Made by a program: the position numbers and the translations under genes
Assembly: GCA_903932145.1 (NCBI GenBank)
Contig: CAIZFE010000034.1
Span: 103,214 to 167,213, forward strand
Length of the DNA stretch: 64,000 bases
Reading direction: 5' to 3'
Origin: an uncultured Rhodopila sp.
GTDB taxonomy: Bacteria > Pseudomonadota > Alphaproteobacteria > Acetobacterales > Acetobacteraceae
Shown: piece by piece, positions 54,028 to 62,358 of the stretch
Numbering within the stretch: the first letter of the stretch is position 1
Layout: the number at the start of each line of letters is the position of its first letter
The notes under the pieces: model-generated
Database searches by the model: none
Told to the model about the DNA's origin: nothing
The model's input: the letters and a program-made list of their open reading frames with translations, nothing else

Positions 54028-55371
54028 ATGCTGACCAAGAATGAGCCGAGGGAGTTGGCGGCACTGCGGCAGAAAATTCTCGACCTCTCCGGCGAGTATG
54101 CGCGTCTGGCGCATGCCCCGAAGCCATTCATACCGGGCAGTTCCCCCGTTCAGGTTTCGGGCAAGGTGGTGGGTGAGCCGGAACTGCAATACCTGATCGA
54201 TGCGTCGTTGGATCTGTGGCTGACGACCGGGCGTTACAACACCGCATTTGAGGCAAAGCTGGCCGAATTCCTCGGCCGCCGCTTCGTGCTGACCTGTAAT
54301 TCCGGGTCTTCGGCCAATCTTGTGGCGACGACCGCCCTGTGTTCGCCGCGTCTGCGCCGCCCGCTGCGGCCGGGCGACGAGGTCATTACCTGCGCCGCCG
54401 GCTTCCCCACGACGGTCAATCCATCGTTGCAAAACGGCTTGGTGCCGGTGTTCATCGACGCCGACATTCCGACTTACAACGCGCAGCCGGACATGATCGA
54501 GGCCGCGGTGACCCCACGCACCCGGGCGATTATCCTGGCCCATACCTTGGGCAACCCGTTCGACCTTGATGAGGTGATGCGCGTCGCCAAGAAGCACGAT
54601 CTGGTCGTGATGGAGGATTGCTGCGACGCCCTTGGTGCCAAGTACGACGGCAAGATGGTCGGCACGTTCGGCGATGTCGGCACGCTGAGTTTCTATCCGG
54701 CGCACCACATCACCATGGGCGAAGGCGGTGCGGTCTTCACCAGCCGGTCGGTGCTGAAGCGCCAGTTGGAATCGATCCGCGACTGGGGCCGAGACTGCTA
54801 TTGCGAACCCGGGCACGACGACACCTGCGGCAAGCGCTTCGGCTGGAAGCTGGGCGATCTACCGCAGGGCTACGACCACAAATATACGTACTCGAATACC
54901 GGCTATAACCTGAAAATCACCGACATGCAGGCGGCTGTCGGACTGGCTCAGATGACCCGATTGGAAGGGTTCATCGCCGCCCGGGCACGGAATTTTGCCT
55001 ATCTTCAGGAAGCGCTTGGCAGCATCGAGGGCGACATCATCCTGCCGCAGGCGACGCCGAAATCGGAACCGTCCTGGTTCGGCTACCCGATTACGCTGCG
55101 ATCCGACAAGCCGGGTCTGCGCGAGGACCTGATTAACAAACTGACCGAACGCGGAATCGCGACAAGGCTGCTGTTCGGCGGCAACCTGACTCGTCAGCCC
55201 TACATGAAGGATCACAAGTTCCTGACAGTCGGAGACCTGCCCAATAGTGACAAAATCATGAACAGTACGCTTTGGATCGGCCTGTTCCCGGGCCTGACCG
55301 AGGCGCATCTCGAATTTGCCGCCAGCGAGATCCGTGCCTTCTTCAAAGGGGCGGGAAAAGGAGGCGCCTGA
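54028..55371 (+). CDS. rfbH: CDP-4-keto-6-deoxyglucose-3-dehydrase (E1, RfbH)
   Basis: 447 residues of the aminotransferase-fold family but using PMP and a [2Fe-2S] cluster. The Schiff-base Lys is replaced by His in [13 protein letters not shown] (226 or 227), as known for E1. The cluster ligands fit the family spacing exactly: Cys199, 57 residues, Cys257, one residue, Cys259, seven residues, Cys267. It needs an E3 reductase (AscD/DdhD type), which I do not see in this window. Product with E3 is CDP-3,6-dideoxy-4-keto-glucose. Ribosome site GAGG at 54017-54020. Confidence 0.95.
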   Translation: MLTKNEPRELAALRQKILDLSGEYARLAHAPKPFIPGSSPVQVSGKVVGEPELQYLIDASLDLWLTTGRYNTAFEAKLAEFLGRRFVLTCNSGSSANLVATTALCSPRLRRPLRPGDEVITCAAGFPTTVNPSLQNGLVPVFIDADIPTYNAQPDMIEAAVTPRTRAIILAHTLGNPFDLDEVMRVAKKHDLVVMEDCCDALGAKYDGKMVGTFGDVGTLSFYPAHHITMGEGGAVFTSRSVLKRQLESIRDWGRDCYCEPGHDDTCGKRFGWKLGDLPQGYDHKYTYSNTGYNLKITDMQAAVGLAQMTRLEGFIAARARNFAYLQEALGSIEGDIILPQATPKSEPSWFGYPITLRSDKPGLREDLINKLTERGIATRLLFGGNLTRQPYMKDHKFLTVGDLPNSDKIMNSTLWIGLFPGLTEAHLEFAASEIRAFFKGAGKGGA

Positions 55372-56438
55372 TGCAAGATGGTCGCACCTTCGATGCGATC
55401 GCTGACGCTGATTTTGTCAGGCTGGGCGAAGTGGCCCGCGTTGGCGATCTGGATGGAACGACGCTGTTACTAACCGGAGCCACCGGATTTTTCGGCGCTT
55501 GGTTACTGGCCTACATCGCATGGTTGCACACGGCGTGCGGACAGACGATTCGGGTGTTCGCGGTATCCCGCGAGCCCGGGGCATTCTTGCGACGGCACCC
55601 ATGGGCGAAGGGGGCAACCTGGTTGCACTGGATCGCGTGCGACATTCGCAGCTTCGAGTTCCCCGATGCGCGCATCGATCTGGTCATGCATGCCGCCACC
55701 GATACCTCGGCCGCGGCCGGTCAGAATGCGAACCATATGCTCGACAGCGTCATTCTTGGCACGCGCCGGGTTCTGGACTGCGCTGCCCATGGCGATGCCG
55801 GACGAGTGCTGTTGGTGAGTTCCGGGGCGGTCTATGGCGCACAACCGTTGGATGTGCCGCTGACACTGGAAACTTCGCGGCTGGCGCCGTACCCGCTCGA
55901 TCCGAACAACGTCTATGCCGAAGCCAAACGGGTTATGGAGATGCTGGGTGCGATCCATGCCCGGGATCACGGCGCAACCGTCATGTCGGCGCGTTGCTTC
56001 GCGTTCGTGGGCGCCGGCCTGCCGTTGGATGGGCATTTTGCTGTCGGCAATTTCATCCGCGACGCATTGACCCGCGAGGCGATCGTTGTGCGCGGTGGCG
56101 GTTATGCGGTTCGTTCGTATCTTTACGCCGCCGACCTGGCCGTTTGGTTGACCCGCATTCTGTCGCGCGGGATCGGCGGGGCCGCTTACAACGTTGGCAG
56201 TGACCGGCCGATCACCATTGCTGAGCTCGCGAAAATGGTTGCGAGCACGGTGTCGCCGGGCAAGGCGGTGCGGATCGAAGGACGGGAAGGCGCCAGCCCA
56301 GTGGGAAACCGTTTCGTTCCATCTATAGATCGTTGCCGGTTCGAACTTGGGTTGGATGTCTGGACCGATCTCTCGACCGCGGTGGCGCACACCGCACATG
56401 CTTTGTACGTGCACCAGCTCCCCGACGTATCGCGTTAG
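55371..56438 (+). CDS. NAD-dependent epimerase/dehydratase (extended SDR)
   Basis: 355 residues; its ATG shares one base with the rfbH stop. Rossmann TLLLTGATGFFGAWLLAYI, the S-S-G stretch LVSSGAVYGAQP, catalytic NNVYAEAKRVMEM (Tyr-x3-Lys), and RSYLYAADLAVWL in the C-terminal half. By position it should act on CDP-3,6-dideoxy-4-keto sugar: a C4 reductase (as in abequose/paratose synthesis), a C2 epimerase (Tyv-like), or a reductase of a branched product (YerF-like). Sequence alone does not decide. Confidence 0.85.
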   Translation: MQDGRTFDAIADADFVRLGEVARVGDLDGTTLLLTGATGFFGAWLLAYIAWLHTACGQTIRVFAVSREPGAFLRRHPWAKGATWLHWIACDIRSFEFPDARIDLVMHAATDTSAAAGQNANHMLDSVILGTRRVLDCAAHGDAGRVLLVSSGAVYGAQPLDVPLTLETSRLAPYPLDPNNVYAEAKRVMEMLGAIHARDHGATVMSARCFAFVGAGLPLDGHFAVGNFIRDALTREAIVVRGGGYAVRSYLYAADLAVWLTRILSRGIGGAAYNVGSDRPITIAELAKMVASTVSPGKAVRIEGREGASPVGNRFVPSIDRCRFELGLDVWTDLSTAVAHTAHALYVHQLPDVSR

Positions 56439-56447
56439 GGTTCGCCA

Positions 56448-57812
56448 ATGAATACCAATATCCAGGACCTCAAGATCACCAGCGATCAGCTTCTCCTGGA
56501 CGCCATCAAGGTTATCGAGGGCAATCGCATTCAGATCGTCTTCGTGGTCGATCAAAACGATGTCCTGGTTGGGCTACTGACCAATGGGGACGTGCGCCGG
56601 TTTCTGCTCAATGGCGGTCAGACGTCCGGCTTGGTCGAGCAGTGCATGAATCGCGATTTCCGCTGTCTTTCCCCTGATGCGGATCGCGAATCGCTGCTGA
56701 AGCTGTTCGATCTCGGCTTCAACGCTGTGCCGCTGGTCGATGCAGAGGGCCGCCTGATCGATTATGCAACCCCCGACTTGTTGCCGACTACCAAAGAAGG
56801 TCCGATCCTGGTGCGCTCACGCGCCCCGGTTCGCATCGGATTTTCCGGTGGAGGCACCGACCTTACCTATTACTTCGTCGAAAATAAGGGCGTTGTTCTC
56901 AATACCTCGATCGCCCTCTATGCGCACGCCACGCTGATTCCATCCAACGGACCTGAGATCAGCATCTACTCGCACGACATCGACCGGGTGGAACATTACC
57001 AATCGTTGCGCGAACTCCTGGATCATCCCGACAAAGGCCTGATTTCCTCGGTCGTTTCGGTGATCCGCCCCACGTATGGCTTCGAGCTTTACGTCCACAG
57101 CGATTTTCCCGTCGGATCGGGTTTGGGTGGTTCGTCGGCAGTGGCCGTCAGCGTCGTCGCCGCCTTCAACGAAATGCGCCATGACAGTTGGTCCGCATAC
57201 GACATGGCGGAATTGGCGTTCCACGCCGAACGGCTGTGCTTTGGCATCGCGGGCGGCTGGCAAGACCATTACGCTTCAGCGTTTGGCGGGTTCAACCTGA
57301 TTGAATTGGACGGCGTCCGCAACCTCGTCAATCCGATCCGTTTAGAACCGCAAACATGTAACGAGCTCGAAGAGTGCCTGATCCTGTGCCATACCGGGAT
57401 CTCCCATAATTCGGGGGCGATCCACAAACAGCAACAGGCCTCGGTCAACAATTCCGCCGGTAAGGAATACCTGAGCGGGCTCGGAGACCTGTGCGGCCGG
57501 ATGCACAAGCATCTCCTTCGCCAGGAACTGGACGATTTCGGACGTTGTCTGCACGAAGCCTGGATGCTGAAGAAACAACTCTCGAAGTCGATCAGCGGCA
57601 CGTCCCTCGACGAAACTTATACCTCGGCCATCGCCGCGGGTGCGCTCGGTGGCAAGATACTCGGCGCCGGCGGCGGCGGATTCTTCCTGTTCTACGTGCC
57701 CACCCGTCAACGAGCGGCGGTCAGCCGGCTGCTTCAGGACAAGGGCTGCCGCATCTACCCCTTCCGACTGGATCGTGAAGGCGTTACCTCATGGAAAAGG
57801 AAGCTGATATGA
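56448..57812 (+). CDS. CBS-domain pair fused to a GHMP sugar kinase
   Basis: 454 residues. Residues about 1-120 form a CBS tandem (QLLLDAIKVIEGNRIQIVFV, GLLTNGDVRRFLLNG, GFNAVPLVDAEGRLIDYAT). Residues about 125-454 form a GHMP kinase of the HddA/heptose or fucokinase-like group: RAPVRIGFSGGGTDLTYYF, ATP loop VGSGLGGSSAVAVSVVA, and C-terminal GGKILGAGGGGFFLFYV. HddA relatives phosphorylate a sugar at C1, the step needed before a nucleotidyltransferase. CBS domains may sense adenylates. Fusion is in frame and continuous. Overlaps the next gene by 4 bases. Confidence 0.9.
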   Translation: MNTNIQDLKITSDQLLLDAIKVIEGNRIQIVFVVDQNDVLVGLLTNGDVRRFLLNGGQTSGLVEQCMNRDFRCLSPDADRESLLKLFDLGFNAVPLVDAEGRLIDYATPDLLPTTKEGPILVRSRAPVRIGFSGGGTDLTYYFVENKGVVLNTSIALYAHATLIPSNGPEISIYSHDIDRVEHYQSLRELLDHPDKGLISSVVSVIRPTYGFELYVHSDFPVGSGLGGSSAVAVSVVAAFNEMRHDSWSAYDMAELAFHAERLCFGIAGGWQDHYASAFGGFNLIELDGVRNLVNPIRLEPQTCNELEECLILCHTGISHNSGAIHKQQQASVNNSAGKEYLSGLGDLCGRMHKHLLRQELDDFGRCLHEAWMLKKQLSKSISGTSLDETYTSAIAAGALGGKILGAGGGGFFLFYVPTRQRAAVSRLLQDKGCRIYPFRLDREGVTSWKRKLI

Positions 57813-59710
57813 CCGAACCGACATTCAATATCGGGTCGTTTCCGGTCGGCGGCAGTCGGACGTTCGTGATTGCGGAAGTCGGCAACAACCACAATGGGAA
57901 CATCGAACTCGCCCGGCAGTTGGTGGATGCCTCGATCGCGGCCGGTGTCGATTGCGTGAAGTTCCAGATCCGTAACCGAGCTGCCTTGTATCGCAGCGCC
58001 CCTGGCGAAGAAGGGTCGGAGGACCTGGGCGTCGAGTACATCCAGGATCTGCTGAACAAGGTGGAACTGACGCTGGACGAACATCGCGACGTCCGGGAAT
58101 ATTGTCGCGAACGCGGCATTCTGTACATCTGCACGCCGTGGGACGAACCCAGTGTCGATGTTCTTGCGGATTTCGATGTGCCGGCGATAAAATTGGCCTC
58201 AGCCGATCTGACCAATATTTATCTCATTCGCAAAGCCGCCTCGCTGGGCAAGCCGCTGATCCTGTCCACGGGGATGTCGTTCGAACATGAGATTGTTCGT
58301 GCGATAGACCTGGTTGAAACCCTGAGCGTGCCGTTCGCACTGCTGCATTGCAACAGTGCCTATCCGGCGCCGGAGTCGGATATTAACCTGGGCTATATCA
58401 AGCGGCTGAAGGAACTGCATCCATTCGTTGGTTATTCCGGGCACGAGCGGGGCATCGCAATCAGCATCGCCGCTGTGGCGCTGGGTGCGACGATTATCGA
58501 GCGGCACATTTCGCTGGACCGTACCATGGAAGGTCCCGATCATGCCGCCAGCCTGGAGCCGGCTGAATTCAAGGCAATGGTCGAGGGAATTCGTCAGGTT
58601 GAAGAAGCCCTGCCCTGGACCGGGCCGGGACGCTTTGCGAGCCAGGGAGAACTGCTGAACCGCGAAAATCTGGCTAAGAGTGTGATCGCTAAACGGCCGA
58701 TCTCGGTTGGTGAAACGATCACCGAGGACGCGCTGCGTGTGGCCAGCCCGGGCCAGGGATTGCCGCCGTACCGGCTTCCCGACCTGCTGGGTAAGATCGC
58801 GCATCGCGATATTCGCAGGGGCGATTTCCTGTACGAAAGCGATCTGGTCGCCTCGGCGCAAAGAAAACGGACCTATGCGTTCCCCGTTCTGTGGGGCGTT
58901 CCCGTGCGCTACCACGATTTCCGTAACTACCAGGACTGGGTGGACCCCGATCTTTACGAGTTCCACCTGTCCTACCGCGACCTCGCGCTGAAGCCCGCCA
59001 ACTACCTGACGCAGGTCGATTGCCGGCGCCTGGTCGTGCATGCGCCCGAGCTGTTTGAGAACAGCGAATTGCTGGACATGACCGCCGATGATGCGTCGTA
59101 TCGGCAACGATCTATCGACAACCTCAAACGGGTGGTCGAGGCGACGGAGGAAATCCGCCGCTTCTTCCCGCGCGCCGACTCCGCCCTGATCGTCGCCAAT
59201 ATTGGCGGCTTCTCGATGGACGCCCCGTTCCCGCTCTCGCATCGCGCCACGCTATACGACCGGTTCCAGCAAGCCTACCAGGCCATCGACTTCGGCAGCA
59301 CGGAGTTGACGCCGCAGAACATGGCGCCGTTCCCGTGGCATTTCGGCGGTCAGCGGCACCAGAACATCTTCATGATGCCGGACGAACTGGCGAGCAAGGC
59401 ACGGGAATTTGGCCTGCGGTTGTGCCTCGATCTGTCGCACCTACAGATGACCTGCCACCATTTCCAATTGGATTTCCGGGCCGCGGTGGCCAAATTGATG
59501 CCCGTCTCGGCGCATCTGCACGTCGCCGATGCGCTCGGTGTCAACGGCGAAGGGGTTGTGATCGGGACCGGCGAGGTCGCTTGGCCTGAGACCTGGAAAC
59601 AGGTATGCGCCTATCCGAATGTCAGTTTCATTCCAGAAGTCTGGCAAGGCCACAAGGATCACGGTGCGGGCTTCTGGCACGCGCTTGAATTTCTAACGAA
59701 ACTATCTTGA
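57809..59710 (+). CDS. NeuB-type synthase fused to SAF and a TIM-barrel sugar isomerase-like domain
   Basis: 633 residues. Residues about 10-270: NeuB family (FVIAEVGNNHNGNIELARQL, IKLASADLTNIYLI, LILSTGMSFEHEIV, HCNSAYPAPESD, GYSGHERGIAIS, IIERHISLDRTMEGPDHAAS), which condenses PEP with an aldose or aldosamine. Residues about 285-350: SAF antifreeze-like domain (GETITEDALRVASPGQGLPP). Residues about 360-633: a xylose isomerase/AP endonuclease 2-like barrel (YEFHLSYRDLAL, GGQRHQNIFMMPDELASK, LRLCLDLSHLQMTCHHFQ, SAHLHVADALGVNGEGV). All catalytic landmarks of both halves look intact. The substrate is unknown; coupled to the kinase gene by ATGA. Confidence 0.88.
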   Translation: MTEPTFNIGSFPVGGSRTFVIAEVGNNHNGNIELARQLVDASIAAGVDCVKFQIRNRAALYRSAPGEEGSEDLGVEYIQDLLNKVELTLDEHRDVREYCRERGILYICTPWDEPSVDVLADFDVPAIKLASADLTNIYLIRKAASLGKPLILSTGMSFEHEIVRAIDLVETLSVPFALLHCNSAYPAPESDINLGYIKRLKELHPFVGYSGHERGIAISIAAVALGATIIERHISLDRTMEGPDHAASLEPAEFKAMVEGIRQVEEALPWTGPGRFASQGELLNRENLAKSVIAKRPISVGETITEDALRVASPGQGLPPYRLPDLLGKIAHRDIRRGDFLYESDLVASAQRKRTYAFPVLWGVPVRYHDFRNYQDWVDPDLYEFHLSYRDLALKPANYLTQVDCRRLVVHAPELFENSELLDMTADDASYRQRSIDNLKRVVEATEEIRRFFPRADSALIVANIGGFSMDAPFPLSHRATLYDRFQQAYQAIDFGSTELTPQNMAPFPWHFGGQRHQNIFMMPDELASKAREFGLRLCLDLSHLQMTCHHFQLDFRAAVAKLMPVSAHLHVADALGVNGEGVVIGTGEVAWPETWKQVCAYPNVSFIPEVWQGHKDHGAGFWHALEFLTKLS

Positions 59711-59718
59711 AGGTTGCC

Positions 59719-61473
59719 ATGAACGTCGCAGAATTTCTCCTGGCCATTGTCCAGCGGCTGGGCACGGACACCGGTTTCAGCCTGACCGGCGGCATGGCGA
59801 TGCACTTCAATCGCGCGGCTGCCGAATCCCCGCTGCACATGATCTATTGCAATCATGAGCAAGCCGTGGCCGCCGCCGCCGACGGGTATGCCAAGGCGCG
59901 GGAATTCCAGACCGCCGGATTGGCGATCGTCACCTCCGGCCCGGGCGTCACCAACACGATCACGTCTGTGGCATCGGCCTATTATGATTCCGTTCCGATG
60001 TTCATCCTGGCCGGTCAGGTCAAAACCGCCGACATCAACGCATTCGGCGTGCGCAGCCGTGGCGCGCAGGAAACCCCGCATCTGGAGTTGATGCGGCCGG
60101 TGACCAAACTCGCTTTCCGTTATATCCCGTCCGAGGTCGATGACGACGCGCTTGCCGCGAACATGGCGCAGGCGCTCGCGGGCCGGAAAGGGCCGGTATT
60201 CGTCGAAGTGCCGCTTGATGTGCAGCCACGGCAGATGGACGACGCGGACGCACGTTTGGACCGAATCGTCGCGCGTATCCACGAGATCATCCGCGACGAC
60301 CGTTCGACGGGTGAGGCCGCTGTCGGGTCCATCATGCAGGCGTTGGCCACCGCCAAGCGCCCGGTGCTGGTGGTCGGTAACGGGCTGCGCATCGCTGGCG
60401 TATCGCGGGCGGACATTCGCGCCCTGGTCGAGCAAACCGGCATCCCGGCGCTGTTCACCTGGGCCAGCTTCGATTTGATGGATTTCGATCACCCCTCGAA
60501 CTTCGGCAGTGCCGGCGGCCTGGCGCCGACGCATTCCAATCGCATCCTGCAAAATGCTGACGTTGTGGTGTTCCTCGGGGCCCGGTTGGACCTGTTGACG
60601 ACGGCGTTCAATCCGCAGAACTACGGGCGCGCGGCGCATCGGTTCGTTGTCGAGTGCGACCAGCCTGAGATCGACAAGAATCAAGGCCAGGCCAACACGA
60701 CGTTCCTGCGCGAGAACGTGGCCGGTGTCGCCGATGCGTTGCTGGCGCGGGCCGGGGATGTTGTCGTCGATCCGTCGTGGATCGGGCGGTGCCGCCAGTG
60801 GCGGGCCGAGGATCGTGCTGAAGAAGCCGGCGCGTTCGGTGAGCGCCGATTGAATACGTTTCAGGTGTCTCGCGTTCTGTCGGCGTCCAAACAGGCGCGG
60901 TATTTGGTGCCGACCGCCTCGGGATACGCGACCGAAGGGCTGGCGCGGTTCTACCAGCCGCGCGAGGGCGCAACGTTCGCATGGGCTGGACACACGCTGG
61001 GGTCGATGGGGCTAGGGCTGCCGACGGCGATCGGCGCGGCGGCCGGCCGACACGGCGAACCGGTGGTCTGCGTTGAGGGCGACGGCGGTGTGCTGTTGAA
61101 CGTGCAAGAGCTGTTCACAGTCCGGGCCAATCCGGATTTGCCGTTGACGGTGGTGGTGCTGAACAACGGCGGGTATCAGTCCATCATGCAATCGCAGAAG
61201 CGAGCGTTCGGGAAAGAGTTCGGGGCATCAGAAGCATCCGGCCTGACCACGGTCAACTTTGAGCTGTTGGCGGAATTGGCCGGTCTGCCGTTTATTCGAT
61301 GCGATACGCTGGATGCGTTTGAAGCCGTGATGTCCGATGCCGCGCCGGCTCGTCGGTTCATCGAGCTGATGGTGGTTGAGGATGGGTACCGGGGACCTTC
61401 GGTGCAGACGAAATTTGATGCGGACGGTAAGCCGTATTCGACGGATATCGGCGATGTGGCTTGGTCGCGATAG
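59719..61473 (+). CDS. Acetolactate synthase-like ThDP enzyme
   Basis: 584 residues from the ATG at 59719, preceded by TGAAGG. Three ThDP-fold domains: N-terminal pyrimidine domain with catalytic Glu in YCNHEQAVAAAADGYAKA (about residue 47), central domain (RPVLVVGNGLRIAGVSRADI), and C-terminal domain with CVEGDGGVLLNVQELFTV and VVLNNGGYQSIM (GDG to NN motif). In this setting it may add a two-carbon unit from pyruvate to a CDP-keto sugar, as YerE does in yersiniose synthesis; amino-acid acetolactate synthase is less likely because no ilvN regulatory gene is adjacent. Confidence 0.87.
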   Translation: MNVAEFLLAIVQRLGTDTGFSLTGGMAMHFNRAAAESPLHMIYCNHEQAVAAAADGYAKAREFQTAGLAIVTSGPGVTNTITSVASAYYDSVPMFILAGQVKTADINAFGVRSRGAQETPHLELMRPVTKLAFRYIPSEVDDDALAANMAQALAGRKGPVFVEVPLDVQPRQMDDADARLDRIVARIHEIIRDDRSTGEAAVGSIMQALATAKRPVLVVGNGLRIAGVSRADIRALVEQTGIPALFTWASFDLMDFDHPSNFGSAGGLAPTHSNRILQNADVVVFLGARLDLLTTAFNPQNYGRAAHRFVVECDQPEIDKNQGQANTTFLRENVAGVADALLARAGDVVVDPSWIGRCRQWRAEDRAEEAGAFGERRLNTFQVSRVLSASKQARYLVPTASGYATEGLARFYQPREGATFAWAGHTLGSMGLGLPTAIGAAAGRHGEPVVCVEGDGGVLLNVQELFTVRANPDLPLTVVVLNNGGYQSIMQSQKRAFGKEFGASEASGLTTVNFELLAELAGLPFIRCDTLDAFEAVMSDAAPARRFIELMVVEDGYRGPSVQTKFDADGKPYSTDIGDVAWSR

Positions 61474-61543
61474 CGCACGCGCCGGTCGACCGGATGATAA
61501 ATTCTACCATCTTTGATTATTGTGGAAGAAAGACAAAAACGCC

Positions 61544-62242
61544 ATGATAAATACCAACACAAGTAACGCCGCATCTGGCGTTGTCCATATTCGTCCGTAT
61601 CAACTGCTTTCGATAGAAGACGGCCTCAGCGACGAGATAAAATTCTTCATGCCGGCGCTTGAGGCAGCCGGATCGTTGACCGTTATCGAATCCATCATGT
61701 TGCTGAAGCTCATGAGATGCGTGAGTCCGACCCATGTGTTTGAATTCGGAACTTACAAGGGGTACACTACACGGCTGCTGCTGGAGAATCTTCCGGAACG
61801 CGATGTAGCTGGTGAGCGGATTTATACGCTGGATCTACCAGATCTGGAAAATATTGTATTTCAGGGGACAGATAAGGATCTGGCAACCGAGTCGATCACG
61901 TATCAGCGAAAATATCTGAGTTCGCCAAGAAAAAATCTTGTTAAGCAAGTCCTTCAGGATTCGATGACTCTCGATCCACAGCTATATTCGAAAAAATTTC
62001 AGTTCATTTTTATCGATGCAAACCATGAGGTGAGCTATGTTTGCCGAGATACAGAAAATGCACTGGTCATGTTGGCGGATGCACCCAGTTGTATCGTTTG
62101 GCATGATTATGGAAATCCACAGTTTCCTGAATTAACCCAATACCTTGAGGACCTGTCGGCACGGGTACCCGTGTACCATGTCGAAGACACCATGCTGGCC
62201 TTTCATCTGCTGGGCAAGACTGTAGCGCCGCGAAGGGGATAG
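61544..62242 (+). CDS. Class I SAM methyltransferase (Methyltransf_24-like)
   Basis: 232 residues from the ATG at 61544. SAM motif HVFEFGTYKGYTTRLLLENL, an acidic IYTLDLPDLENI and FQFIFIDANHEVSYV with CIVWHDYGNPQ later, as in the class that includes CmcI and Methyltransf_24. Noticeably less GC-rich than the cluster before it, as is the next gene's start, suggesting separate acquisition. Probable target is a glycan or nucleotide sugar, by context only. Confidence 0.82.
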   Translation: MINTNTSNAASGVVHIRPYQLLSIEDGLSDEIKFFMPALEAAGSLTVIESIMLLKLMRCVSPTHVFEFGTYKGYTTRLLLENLPERDVAGERIYTLDLPDLENIVFQGTDKDLATESITYQRKYLSSPRKNLVKQVLQDSMTLDPQLYSKKFQFIFIDANHEVSYVCRDTENALVMLADAPSCIVWHDYGNPQFPELTQYLEDLSARVPVYHVEDTMLAFHLLGKTVAPRRG

Positions 62243-62358
62243 ACAAGCGTCCGTGCCGGAGACGCCGCTCCCCCACCCGGGGTTGTGTGACGGATATATC
62301 GTTGGCTGGGGCTGGATGAAGCTGCCCTCGCACATTATCAGGATTGGATTTGGTAATC

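Noticed and set aside
61486..61499. Palindrome CCGGTCGACCGG after the ThDP gene, considered as a terminator
   Set aside because: It is self-complementary with no loop and no T-tract, so it cannot form a normal terminator hairpin.
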